Shown here: piece by piece, positions 1 through 6,161 of the stretch
Position numbering within the stretch: position 1 is the first letter of the stretch
Layout: the number at the start of each line of letters is the position of its first letter
Source: Christensenella sp. UBA6345
GTDB lineage: Bacteria; Bacillota; Clostridia; Christensenellales; UBA1242
Length of the DNA: 14,720 nt
Assembly (NCBI GenBank): GCA_002437945.1
Contig: DJSB01000022.1
Span: 1-14,720 of the forward strand
Direction of reading: 5' to 3'
Translations under genes and position numbers: made by a program
Notes under the pieces: model-generated
Told to the model about the DNA's origin: nothing
Database searches by the model: none
What the model saw: the letters and a program-made list of their open reading frames with translations, nothing else

Positions 1-48
1 TTTGATTCATCGTCAGTTTATGTCAAATGCCACTACGTGTCGCTTGCA

Positions 49-67
49 TAAACTTCCTTGAGTATAA
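49..67 (+). repeat. 19-base word, inverted copy at the far end
   Basis: The sequence taaacttccttgagtataa occurs here and, as its exact reverse complement, in the last 19 bases of the window (14702-14720). The match stops at base 68 on one side and at the window edge on the other, so the right-hand copy may continue outside. It looks like the visible part of a dispersed intergenic repeat, not the end of a mobile element, because no transposase or target duplication is seen. Confidence 0.6.
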
Positions 68-110
68 TCAGGCGGGATAAGGTATATGAACAATATAAAC
101 TTTACATTTT

Positions 111-193
111 GAGATTCCAACGTCTTTGCCGTTGCCCTGCGGGTTCGACTACACTTCGTTTCGCTCAGAATGACATATATAAGTTACACGTTT
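111..193 (+). repeat. Dispersed intergenic repeat, unit 1
   Basis: This is the first of two related units of about 84 bases. Both begin with a G(A/G)GATTCCAAC word, share the exact 16-base core gttgccctgcgggttc (131-146 here), and end near a TGACA(C/T)ATATA word followed by ACACGTT. Bases 118-122 (CAACG) pair with 130-134 (CGTTG) to form a small hairpin. The stretch around 150-175 resembles the ACTTCGTTTCGCTCAGAATGAC type of intergenic repeat common in many bacterial genomes; that resemblance is from memory. The unit is G+C-richer than its surroundings. Confidence 0.65.
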
Positions 194-223
194 TGTATTG
201 TTTAGATATATGCTGTACGTTTT

Positions 224-308
224 GGGATTCCAACAACTTACGTTGTTGCCCTGCGGGTTCAACTTCGCTTACGCTACGTTTAGAACTGACACATATAGGA
301 CACACGTT
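224..308 (+). repeat. Dispersed intergenic repeat, unit 2
   Basis: This is the second, diverged copy of the unit at 111-193, in the same orientation about 113 bases downstream. The 16-base core is at 245-260. The hairpin arm is longer here: CAACAAC (231-237) pairs with GTTGTTG (242-248) around a four-base loop. Both arms differ from unit 1 yet pairing is kept, which suggests selection or expansion of a structured element. The 3' half (about 260-290) is more diverged than the core. Confidence 0.65.
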
Positions 309-432
309 GGAGATAAAAATAATATAGACTGCATGTACAATACTATTTCATAAATATTTATTATATTAGTTTGATTATTACTATAGGTTTATTTTCTAAA
401 TAAATCGTATTATTAATTAACACTAATTTTTG
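309..432. other. Gene-free A+T-rich spacer
   Basis: This stretch between the repeat units and the polymerase promoter is almost pure A+T with stops in every frame. I see no RNA gene, terminator or conserved motif in it. Together with the repeats it makes the first 504 bases of the window free of any credible gene. Confidence 0.6.
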
Positions 433-461
433 TTTACAAATAATCAATTAAGAGTTATAAT
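433..461 (+). promoter_or_regulatory. Sigma-A-type promoter of the Y-family polymerase gene
   Basis: A -35 box TTTACA (433-438) and a perfect -10 box TATAAT (456-461) are separated by 17 bases. Predicted transcription starts near 468, inside the LexA-type operator that follows. The promoter excludes a longer reading of the gene from the TTG at 430, which would lie upstream of the RNA start. Confidence 0.75.
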
Positions 462-475
462 AGAACATACGTTCG
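462..475 (+). promoter_or_regulatory. LexA-type SOS operator
   Basis: The sequence agaacatacgttcg contains GAAC-N4-GTTC (463-474). It matches 13 of 14 positions of the Bacillus/Clostridium SOS box form CGAACATACGTTCG, lacking only the first C. It abuts the -10 box and covers the predicted transcription start, so bound LexA would block initiation. A Y-family polymerase gene immediately downstream is a classic SOS target. Confidence 0.8.
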
Positions 476-504
476 AGTATATAATTAAACTTTTGGAAGG
501 GGAA

Positions 505-1746
505 ATGTCTAGATTTATATTGCATTCCGATCTTAATAATTTTTATGCAAGTGTTGAATGTTTGTATAATCCATCTTTACGCAATAAGGCCGTGGCTGTG
601 GTGGGTGACCAAGAAAGAAGACATGGTATAGTTCTTGCAAAAAACTATATTGCTAAAAAGTATGGGGTAAAGACTGGAGATACTATATGGGAAGCAAAGC
701 AAAAATGCCTAGAAGAACTGGTATGTGTTACTGCCAATTTTGAAAGGTATTATTATGTTTCTCGACTTGTAAAAGAGATGTATAGGGAATATACCGATAG
801 AGTGGAAAGTTTTGGTATAGATGAAGCGTGGCTTGATATTAGTGATAGAGTAAAAACTTTTGATGAAGCCTATCAACTTGCAGATAGAATACGTAAACGT
901 GTACTCGACCAATTTGGATTAACCGTAAGTATAGGTGTTAGTTTTAATAAGATATTTGCTAAACTAGGTAGTGATTTAAAGAAACCCAATGCAACCACTT
1001 TAATAAGTACTGACAACTATAAAGATATTGTGTGGAAATTACCTGTAAGCGATTTACTTTATGTGGGTAAAGCAACTACTGTTAAATTAAGTAAAGTGGG
1101 TATTAACACTATAGGACAATTGGCTAATACCGAAGTGGGCATATTAAAAAGTTTGCTTGGTAAGAATGGAGAGACACTTCATACTTTTGCTAATGGACAA
1201 GATATGACACCGGTAAAAAAATATAACGAACTTGAAGAAGTTAAGTCTATAGGCAATTCGACTACCTGCCCACGTGATTTAACTTGTGATAAAGAAGTGT
1301 ATGCAATAATTGAAGTTCTAGCAGAAAGTGTAGCACGTAGATTAAGAGCCAAAAATCTATGGTGTAGTGTTGTAAGTTTAACTATAAAAACAGACGATTT
1401 AAAAAGTTATGATGTTATGCATAAGATTGATTATCCCACCAATCTTGCCGGTACTATTGCTAGCGAGTGTAAAAAATTATTTAAGTTTGACTGGAACAAA
1501 ACAATACGTCTTGTAGGGGTAAGAGCCAGTGGTTTAAGTGACCAACCAAGACAGTATAATTTGTTTGTAAGTGAGCAAAATAATTTAAAAAAAGAAATGC
1601 TTGAAAAGACAGTTGACAACTTAAGACAACGCTATGGGTACAATATTATTAAACGTGGGAGTATATGTGCTATCAAAAATTTTGATGAGATTAATCCCGA
1701 AGCAGTCAATCATCTTATACACCCTATTAGTTATTTTAAGTTGTGA
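505..1746 (+). CDS. dinB: Y-family translesion DNA polymerase (DinB/Pol IV type)
   Basis: This 413-residue protein is an error-prone polymerase that copies past damaged template bases. The catalytic core shows the N-terminal motif DLNNFYASVE (residues 9-18), with metal-binding D9 and a probable steric-gate Y14. The palm motif SFGIDEAWLD (102-111) supplies D106 and E107. A helix-hairpin-helix thumb region and a little-finger region follow. QYNLF at 350-354 fits the sliding-clamp binding consensus. The ATG at 505 has a GGAAGGGG Shine-Dalgarno directly before it and lies after the promoter and LexA box, so it is preferred over the TTG at 430. The sequence resembles the clostridial 'DNA polymerase Y family' branch, so the symbol dinB is used in the broad sense. 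The gene is probably SOS-induced. Confidence 0.93.
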   Translation: MSRFILHSDLNNFYASVECLYNPSLRNKAVAVVGDQERRHGIVLAKNYIAKKYGVKTGDTIWEAKQKCLEELVCVTANFERYYYVSRLVKEMYREYTDRVESFGIDEAWLDISDRVKTFDEAYQLADRIRKRVLDQFGLTVSIGVSFNKIFAKLGSDLKKPNATTLISTDNYKDIVWKLPVSDLLYVGKATTVKLSKVGINTIGQLANTEVGILKSLLGKNGETLHTFANGQDMTPVKKYNELEEVKSIGNSTTCPRDLTCDKEVYAIIEVLAESVARRLRAKNLWCSVVSLTIKTDDLKSYDVMHKIDYPTNLAGTIASECKKLFKFDWNKTIRLVGVRASGLSDQPRQYNLFVSEQNNLKKEMLEKTVDNLRQRYGYNIIKRGSICAIKNFDEINPEAVNHLIHPISYFKL

Positions 1747-1790
1747 TTATGTATTATAACTGTACTTTTATCGCATAAAAGGTGTGGTTT

Positions 1791-2027
1791 ATGACAAAAA
1801 AGTATGTTTCAGTATTAGTGGTATTCGGAGAAGACGGAAAGAAGATACCTAAAGAAATATATTTTGATGATAAAAAATATGAGATTACAAAAGTGATTGA
1901 TGTCTGCAATAGTGCCAGTTTGAAAGTGGGTGGTATAGGACAAAGATATACAGTTATGATTAATAATGTAATAACACATATCTTTTATGAGAGCGAGACA
2001 GGGCAGTGGTTTGTAGAAGCGAAATAA
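1791..2027 (+). CDS. Small polymerase-companion protein, unknown function
   Basis: This gene encodes 78 residues and begins 44 bases after the polymerase stop with no terminator between, so it is probably cotranscribed and SOS-controlled. The ATG at 1791 has an AAAGGTG Shine-Dalgarno at 1778-1784; a GTG at 1782 overlaps that site and is less likely. The protein is predicted to be mostly beta strand, with a conserved-looking core ASLKVGGIGQRYTV (about residues 43-56) and a C-terminal GQWFVEAK. I recall similar small proteins, with an ASLKxGGxGxRYT core, next to Y-family polymerase genes in clostridia. A role in lesion bypass is inferred only from position. Confidence 0.8.
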   Translation: MTKKYVSVLVVFGEDGKKIPKEIYFDDKKYEITKVIDVCNSASLKVGGIGQRYTVMINNVITHIFYESETGQWFVEAK

Positions 2028-2066
2028 AAAAATCTTATATAAAATTAAATTATTTGTGATAGGCTT

Positions 2067-2095
2067 TTGTATATTTGATTATATTTTGCTATACT
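2067..2095 (+). promoter_or_regulatory. Extended -10 promoter for the membrane protein/radical SAM operon
   Basis: TTGTAT (2067-2072) and TATACT (2090-2095) are 17 bases apart, and TGC (2087-2089) directly before the -10 gives the extended TGn form. Transcription would start near 2102, about 100 bases before the first gene. No terminator was found between 2027 and this site, so read-through from the polymerase unit is possible. Confidence 0.6.
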
Positions 2096-2213
2096 TGTAG
2101 AAATAAGATGTGTGATTAAGTCGTTAATGCAAGTGCTTATATCTGATTATGTATTTGGCGTGTTGATTATATAAGTTGCATTAAGGATTACACATATTAA
2201 TGTGTTTAAGTAT

Positions 2214-2750
2214 ATGGAAAAGAAAAATAATAAATTTAAACATCTTAATACTATCTTGATGTATGTAACTATAATATGCTTGCTATTAAGTGTAGTTATG
2301 TACTTTTTTCCGTTTGTAGTACACAAAGACAATTTCTCTAAAGTGGTTACTACTTTTAGTGGTTACGATTTTACTAATGCATTGTTTAGCCAGGAACAAT
2401 CAACAAAGATATTTGCTTTGCAGTCACTATTCGCTAGTCAAAAGACAGGATTACCTGCAAAGGTTATTGCTTACTTATCGCCTATATGTTGTGTATATTC
2501 TATTGTAGTTGTAGGTTTGACTTTAGCGTCAAAATATAAAAAGAGTCTTAACAATATTTTTGTGTTGGGTGGATTCTTTGCAATATGGATAGTTATGGCA
2601 TTAAGTGTTGTTACACTTGTAGGTAGTATGGCAGTTACTAGGGGAGATGTAACTCTTAATAATTATCATATCGGATTCGCTAGTATGTTGGGTTGTGGAT
2701 TCGCTATTGTGGCTTCGGTAATTAATATTGTTAAGAGTTTAAAGGAATAG
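2214..2750 (+). CDS. Four-helix membrane protein, unknown function
   Basis: I do not recognise the family. From the ATG at 2214 the product has 178 residues: a basic N-terminus, then hydrophobic helices at about 13-36, 84-106, 114-140 and 151-174. A polar, probably extracytoplasmic loop of about 45 residues separates helices 1 and 2. The start is uncertain. A GTG at 2202 would add four residues, and neither start has a well-placed Shine-Dalgarno; the nearest is AAGGA at 2183-2187. The stop codon overlaps the Shine-Dalgarno of the radical SAM gene, so the two are translationally linked. It could be a membrane partner of that enzyme, but nothing in the sequence shows it. Confidence 0.8.
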   Translation: MEKKNNKFKHLNTILMYVTIICLLLSVVMYFFPFVVHKDNFSKVVTTFSGYDFTNALFSQEQSTKIFALQSLFASQKTGLPAKVIAYLSPICCVYSIVVVGLTLASKYKKSLNNIFVLGGFFAIWIVMALSVVTLVGSMAVTRGDVTLNNYHIGFASMLGCGFAIVASVINIVKSLKE

Positions 2751-2758
2751 GAGTTAAC

Positions 2759-3634
2759 ATGATATGTAAACTATGTCCACGTCAGTGTGGAGTAGATAGA
2801 GATAAGATGGTAGGATTCTGTAATAGTACCAATCAATTAAAAGTCGCTAGAGCATCATTACATTATTGGGAAGAACCAGTTATTTCTGGTACTCAAGGTA
2901 GTGGCACAGTGTTTTTTAGTGGTTGCAATCTTCAATGTGTGTATTGTCAGAACTTTGATATATCTAGGGGTACAACTGGTAAGATTATTACCCCACAAAG
3001 ATTGGCAGAAATATTTAAGGAATTAGAAGAAAAGGGCGCTAACAATATTAACCTTGTTACACCATCTCACTATGTATCACAAATTATAGAAGCCTTAAAA
3101 ATATATAAACCACATATTCCTATTGTATACAATACAAGTGGATATGATAGTGTGTCCGAACTGAAAATGCTAGACGGCTATGTAGATATATATTTAACAG
3201 ATTTAAAATATTATAGTAGTCAGTTGTCAGAAAAATATAGTAAAGCCGTTAACTATTTTGATGTCGCTACTAAAGCAATATTAGAGATGGTTAAACAACA
3301 ACCTAATAACATTTTTGACGACAAGGGTATGATGAAAAAGGGTGTAATTATTAGACACTTGGTATTGCCGGGTATGACGCAAGATAGTTTTAAAGTGTTG
3401 GATTGGATTAAGGATAATATAGGCAAAGATGCTATAGTAAGTATTATGAGTCAATATACTCCAGTAGACAATTGTGCCCGTTATCCCGAAATCAATCGCA
3501 CACTTAAACCTTTAGAGTATAAAGCAGTGCTTACTCACTTTAATAGTTTGGGTATGACCAATGGTTACTGTCAAGAATTAAGTAGTGCTACTTGTAACTA
3601 CATACCGGATTTTCAATCTGGTGAAGGTGTGTAA
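2759..3634 (+). CDS. Radical SAM protein, PflA/PflX-like
   Basis: This 291-residue protein belongs to the radical SAM superfamily, close to the PflX-like homologues of pyruvate formate-lyase activating enzyme (COG1313 type). The SAM-cluster motif CX3CX2C is C56-C60-C63 in FFSGCNLQCVYCQN. An N-terminal set C3, C6, C10 and C21 could bind a second metal or Fe-S cluster. The block ARASLHYWEEPVISGT (30-45) and the C-terminal YPEINRTLKPLEY are typical of this group. The substrate is unknown, and no glycyl-radical enzyme is encoded in the window. The ATG at 2759 has an AGGAG at 2749-2753 that overlaps the previous stop codon. A strong terminator follows. Confidence 0.88.
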   Translation: MICKLCPRQCGVDRDKMVGFCNSTNQLKVARASLHYWEEPVISGTQGSGTVFFSGCNLQCVYCQNFDISRGTTGKIITPQRLAEIFKELEEKGANNINLVTPSHYVSQIIEALKIYKPHIPIVYNTSGYDSVSELKMLDGYVDIYLTDLKYYSSQLSEKYSKAVNYFDVATKAILEMVKQQPNNIFDDKGMMKKGVIIRHLVLPGMTQDSFKVLDWIKDNIGKDAIVSIMSQYTPVDNCARYPEINRTLKPLEYKAVLTHFNSLGMTNGYCQELSSATCNYIPDFQSGEGV

Positions 3635-3653
3635 TAATATATTAAAAATAAAC

Positions 3654-3692
3654 AAAAAACACTCGATAATAATTAACTATCGAGTGTTTTTT
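3654..3692. terminator. Bidirectional intrinsic terminator
   Basis: The arms 3654-3668 and 3678-3692 form a 15-bp stem around a nine-base loop. The GC core is CACTCGATA, flanked by six A on one side and six T on the other. It can therefore end the plus-strand radical SAM operon and also the minus-strand zinc-ribbon gene, whose stop is at 3714. Confidence 0.9.
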
Positions 3693-3713
3693 AGCCTAAT
3701 TATTCATATACAA

Positions 3714-3884
3714 TTAATCATTTTTAGGTTGATTGTTTTGCATTTTTGCTTTCTTTTCTTTACGGCATTTTGGGCATCTAACAGGAGCGTTAGTGAAGCC
3801 TTTGCTAGCGTAAAATTCTTGTTCGCCTACAGTCCATACAAATTCTGTACCGCAGTCTTTGCAAACAATTTTCTTGTCTTCCAT
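3714..3884 (-). CDS. Small zinc-ribbon protein
   Basis: This 56-residue protein begins MEDKKIVCKDCGTEFVW. It has two CX2C knuckles, C8/C11 and C37/C40, about 25 residues apart, which should bind one zinc ion. A FYASKGFTN stretch lies between them and a lysine-rich tail follows. This fits the 'probable zinc-ribbon' small-protein family (zf_Tbcl type) common in clostridia; the cellular role is not established and may involve RNA or protein binding. The start is supported by AAGGAGGA, read on the minus strand at 3898-3891, six bases before the ATG. It shares the terminator at 3654-3692. The gene is short enough to be missed by length-filtered gene callers. Confidence 0.9.
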   Translation of the reverse strand: MEDKKIVCKDCGTEFVWTVGEQEFYASKGFTNAPVRCPKCRKEKKAKMQNNQPKND

Positions 3885-4013
3885 GAAGATTCCTCCTTGT
3901 GTATTTGTTGGAAACGATCTTAAAAAGACAAAAAATTGAAATTGATATGTTTAAATTGTTATATTAAAAATATAAATTAAAAGTTTATGTGTTTGAAATC
4001 TATTTCCGCGTAT

Positions 4014-4042
4014 AGTATAGCACGATATTTGATTATTGGTAA
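4014..4042 (-). promoter_or_regulatory. Extended -10 promoter for the zinc-ribbon gene
   Basis: On the minus strand, TTACCA (4042-4037) and TATACT (4019-4014) are 17 bases apart, with TGC directly before the -10. RNA would start near 4007 and leave a leader of about 120 A+T-rich bases before the start codon at 3884. The promoter lies just beyond the stop of the upstream minus-strand gene. Confidence 0.5.
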
Positions 4043-4046
4043 TCTT

Positions 4047-4433
4047 TTATGACATAGATTTTAAAAATTTATAAAATTTTGTGGTGTCATTGTTAAGGTT
4101 AAGATAATAACATCTACCTTCATAATCTTCGCCTTTACCCCTAATTATATTAAATCCGTACATACTAGGTTTAATTTGAACAAGTAGTTTATCAAAATCC
4201 ATATCAGCATATTCTTGTGGAGTATTGTATCTAAATTCTAGCCATATACCATGCCTAATATTAGTATAAACTTCATTGTTTTTCGCAATAGCAAGTGATG
4301 GAGAAAAATATGCTTTGTCGCACAAAACATCTAGTTGTTGTTGAAAATCAGAAGAGTTGATAGGACTCTCTTTGCCATCTATATATACGACTACATTGTC
4401 GCTATTTTTTAAATAATCAATTAATGTATCCAT
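4047..4433 (-). CDS. Hypothetical protein
   Basis: I do not recognise this 128-residue protein. It is soluble, with no signal peptide or membrane helix, and has a mixed alpha/beta pattern. It opens with a helix (DTLIDYLKNS) and strand VVVYIDGK, and later has aromatic-rich strands (GIWLEFRYNT, RCYYLNLNND). The start ATG at 4433 follows an AGGTGA Shine-Dalgarno about five bases away. No clear terminator separates it from the zinc-ribbon gene downstream on the same strand, so read-through is possible. Confidence 0.75.
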   Translation of the reverse strand: MDTLIDYLKNSDNVVVYIDGKESPINSSDFQQQLDVLCDKAYFSPSLAIAKNNEVYTNIRHGIWLEFRYNTPQEYADMDFDKLLVQIKPSMYGFNIIRGKGEDYEGRCYYLNLNNDTTKFYKFLKSMS

Positions 4434-4681
4434 ATGTCACCTATAATCAGTTGTTGATATATTGTATCACAAATAAAAATAAACTGCCTATCGTAAGAAA
4501 AAAAATAATTAATATTTTTTAATATTTTTCACAAAATAGTATTAGTTATCTGCAATTAATATTTTTATAAGAAAAATATTTAAAAGCAGGGTATTATGCA
4601 AAAAGTAAAATTTAGTGTTAAAAAAGACGTTTTTATACCTTTAAATATATATAATATATATAAAATAATCGCAAAAAAGTT
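4434..4681. other. Gene-free A+T-rich spacer between divergent genes
   Basis: This stretch lies between the minus-strand gene starting at 4433 and the promoter at 4682. It is nearly all A and T, with poly-A and poly-T runs that could bend DNA. A minus-strand -10-like TACAAT (4466-4461) may serve the gene ending at 4047, but it has no good -35. I see no RNA gene. Confidence 0.5.
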
Positions 4682-4710
4682 TTGCATTAATAACTAATAT
4701 TTGTTATAAT
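4682..4710 (+). promoter_or_regulatory. Extended -10 promoter of the first SHOCT membrane protein gene
   Basis: TTGCAT (4682-4687) and TATAAT (4705-4710) are spaced by 17 bases, with TGT (4702-4704) directly upstream of the -10. RNA would start near 4717. The 60-base leader contains a small hairpin, ATTGTTA (4736-4742) with TAACAAT (4753-4759), and then the AGGGA ribosome site at 4766-4770. Confidence 0.7.
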
Positions 4711-4777
4711 ACTTGTAATAGGAGTGCAAATCGTTATTGTTAAATAAGATAATAACAATTTGGCTAGGGAATAATTA

Positions 4778-5332
4778 ATGAGTCAAAATAAAAAACTACT
4801 TATGTTTTTAAGTGCAATATTAATGATTGTATCCGGTGTGGTTACCGGTATTTTGTGCTGTCTAGCAATATTCCAACCAGCCAGACTTGAACCTATAATT
4901 GAAAAGTTTGTTAAAGATGATGGTTCTAATTGGGACCAGATAGCATCGTTAATACAATTGGCAGTTTCTTTCTTTACTGCTGGTTCGGTAGTAGGTATTG
5001 TTTTTGGTGGTATTAGTATTAAATTCTGTTTGTATCAACCTATGGAATTTTATCAGAAAAAAAGTGTAGTTCTTACAGTGGCAATTATTTGTACAGTAGT
5101 TGTTAATCCATTGGTAGGTGCTTTATATATTGTTGCTGTATTGCTTAAAGATGAGAATCTTAAATTCGGTGATGAACCTGAAGAGAAGAAAGTTGAAGAT
5201 GTCGATAAGTTAATGGAGAAGATAGAAAAACTATCAAAGATGAAAGAGCAAAATCTGATTAACGATGAAGAATTTGCTAAACTTAAAGCAGACATTCTTA
5301 AAGGTACTTCTTTAGAAACAAAAAGCGAGTAA
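4778..5332 (+). CDS. Membrane protein with C-terminal SHOCT-like domain (1)
   Basis: The product has 184 residues. Hydrophobic helices lie at about 8-31, 57-83 and 97-123. An acidic linker (EPEEKKVEDVDK) follows, then a SHOCT-like domain at about 147-174, seen as IEKLSKMKEQNLINDEEFAKLKADIL. SHOCT domains are short C-terminal helical hairpins thought to mediate oligomerisation or peptide binding; their exact role is unsettled. The ATG at 4778 has AGGGA seven bases upstream. A terminator starts inside the last codons. The next gene encodes a protein of the same layout, so the two may be old paralogues or partners. Confidence 0.87.
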   Translation: MSQNKKLLMFLSAILMIVSGVVTGILCCLAIFQPARLEPIIEKFVKDDGSNWDQIASLIQLAVSFFTAGSVVGIVFGGISIKFCLYQPMEFYQKKSVVLTVAIICTVVVNPLVGALYIVAVLLKDENLKFGDEPEEKKVEDVDKLMEKIEKLSKMKEQNLINDEEFAKLKADILKGTSLETKSE

Positions 5333-5356
5333 CATTACTTGCTTTTTATTTTTTTT
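5320..5356 (+). terminator. Intrinsic terminator overlapping a stop codon
   Basis: Bases 5320-5331 pair with 5336-5347 around a four-base loop (one G-T pair), and a T-rich tail to 5356 follows. The TAA stop (5330-5332) lies in the stem. It separates the first SHOCT gene from the second, which probably has its own promoter: a TATAAT lies at 5446-5451, without a convincing -35. Confidence 0.8.
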
Positions 5357-5469
5357 AAATTACCAATATTTAGTAAATGCACTTTGTTTAATTAAAAATA
5401 TTTAAAAGTATGTGTAGATGTACATTATATCAACATATACATATTTATAATGTATTAAAAGAGAGTTAT

Positions 5470-6051
5470 ATGAAAAACAGTAAAAGATTGTATATATGGT
5501 CAATAGTATTCTCGTTATTAGCATGTGCTTTTTATGTTTATACTGTTGTTATGATGGTTAATAATATTGATGGCTTTGCTGATCAGATAAAAACGACTTT
5601 GCAAGAGATGTATCAAGTAAGTGGTAATGACTTAAATGCTATACTTAATACTACCGTTAACTATATGATATTTATCGCAGTTATTAATGGTATTGCTGGA
5701 ATATTTGCTTTTGTACTTATTTTCTTAAAAGATAAAGTGGTGTACAAATTACGTGTTCCTATTATGATAGTATCTTTTGCCGAGATGGTGGCTGGTATGA
5801 ATTTGGCTTCGGGATTACTTATGTTGTTTGCAACCAAAAAATTGGTTAATAATCTAGACACCACTTTTGAGAATTTTGCTATTACTCCTACTATGTCCAA
5901 TGAAGAAGTGCGTGAACAATTAAAGTATCGCAATATGACTGACCGAATCGAACTTATAAAACAACTTCATGAACGTGGTACTTTGAATGACGAACAATAC
6001 AAAAGACTATTGGACGAGATTATTACCAATGGCATAAATGGTGTATATTAA
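5470..6051 (+). CDS. Membrane protein with C-terminal SHOCT-like domain (2)
   Basis: The product has 193 residues from the ATG at 5470, where MKNSKRLYIW opens the first helix. An ATG at 5410 would add 20 residues, but a possible -10 box (5446-5451) lies within that extension. Hydrophobic helices lie at about 8-31, 64-87 and 96-121. A charged segment leads to a SHOCT-like hairpin at about 157-185 (DRIELIKQLHERGTLNDEQYKRLLDEII). The layout matches the preceding protein, but the membrane parts have little evident identity. The ribosome site is weak (AGAGAG at 5460-5465). No function can be assigned beyond a membrane anchor with a cytoplasmic helical tail. Confidence 0.85.
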   Translation: MKNSKRLYIWSIVFSLLACAFYVYTVVMMVNNIDGFADQIKTTLQEMYQVSGNDLNAILNTTVNYMIFIAVINGIAGIFAFVLIFLKDKVVYKLRVPIMIVSFAEMVAGMNLASGLLMLFATKKLVNNLDTTFENFAITPTMSNEEVREQLKYRNMTDRIELIKQLHERGTLNDEQYKRLLDEIITNGINGVY

Positions 6052-6072
6052 TATTGTAATATTTAGTTAAAC

Positions 6073-6107
6073 AAAAAGACTTAAATCATGTGATTTAAGT
6101 CTTTTTT
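6073..6107. terminator. Bidirectional intrinsic terminator
   Basis: Bases 6073-6087 pair with 6092-6106 around a four-base loop, with core GACTTAAATC. A-runs and T-runs flank it on both sides. It lies between two convergent genes, with stops at 6051 (plus) and 6162 (minus), and can serve both. Confidence 0.88.
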
Positions 6108-6161
6108 GTAAATGAATTAGTTTTTAATATATAAATGATTTAATTGTTAAATAATAAGTTA

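Noticed and set aside
111..308. CRISPR array
   Set aside because: There are only two diverged units of about 84 bases, with no short regular repeats, unique spacers or cas genes.
58..327. 89-residue open frame on the plus strand
   Set aside because: It runs through both copies of the intergenic repeat, has a non-ATG start and no ribosome site, and its internal PAGSTTLRF/PAGSTSLTL similarity is simply the DNA repeat translated.
430..504. 25-residue N-terminal extension of the polymerase from a TTG
   Set aside because: It overlaps the -35, the -10 and the LexA operator; the family's N-terminus begins at the ATG at 505.
3585..3923. 112-residue plus-strand open frame
   Set aside because: It crosses a strong terminator and is antisense to the zinc-ribbon gene, which has far better signals.
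4596..4697. 33-residue open frame (starts MQKVKFSVKK) in the spacer before the first SHOCT gene
   Set aside because: It has a weak CAGGG ribosome site, no homology that I recognise, and an end overlapping the next gene's -35; in A+T-rich DNA it may be chance.
4572..5408. 15-base direct repeat AAAAATATTTAAAAG at 4572-4586 and 5394-5408
   Set aside because: It contains only A and T apart from one G, in very A+T-rich spacers; most likely chance or a general upstream A/T element.
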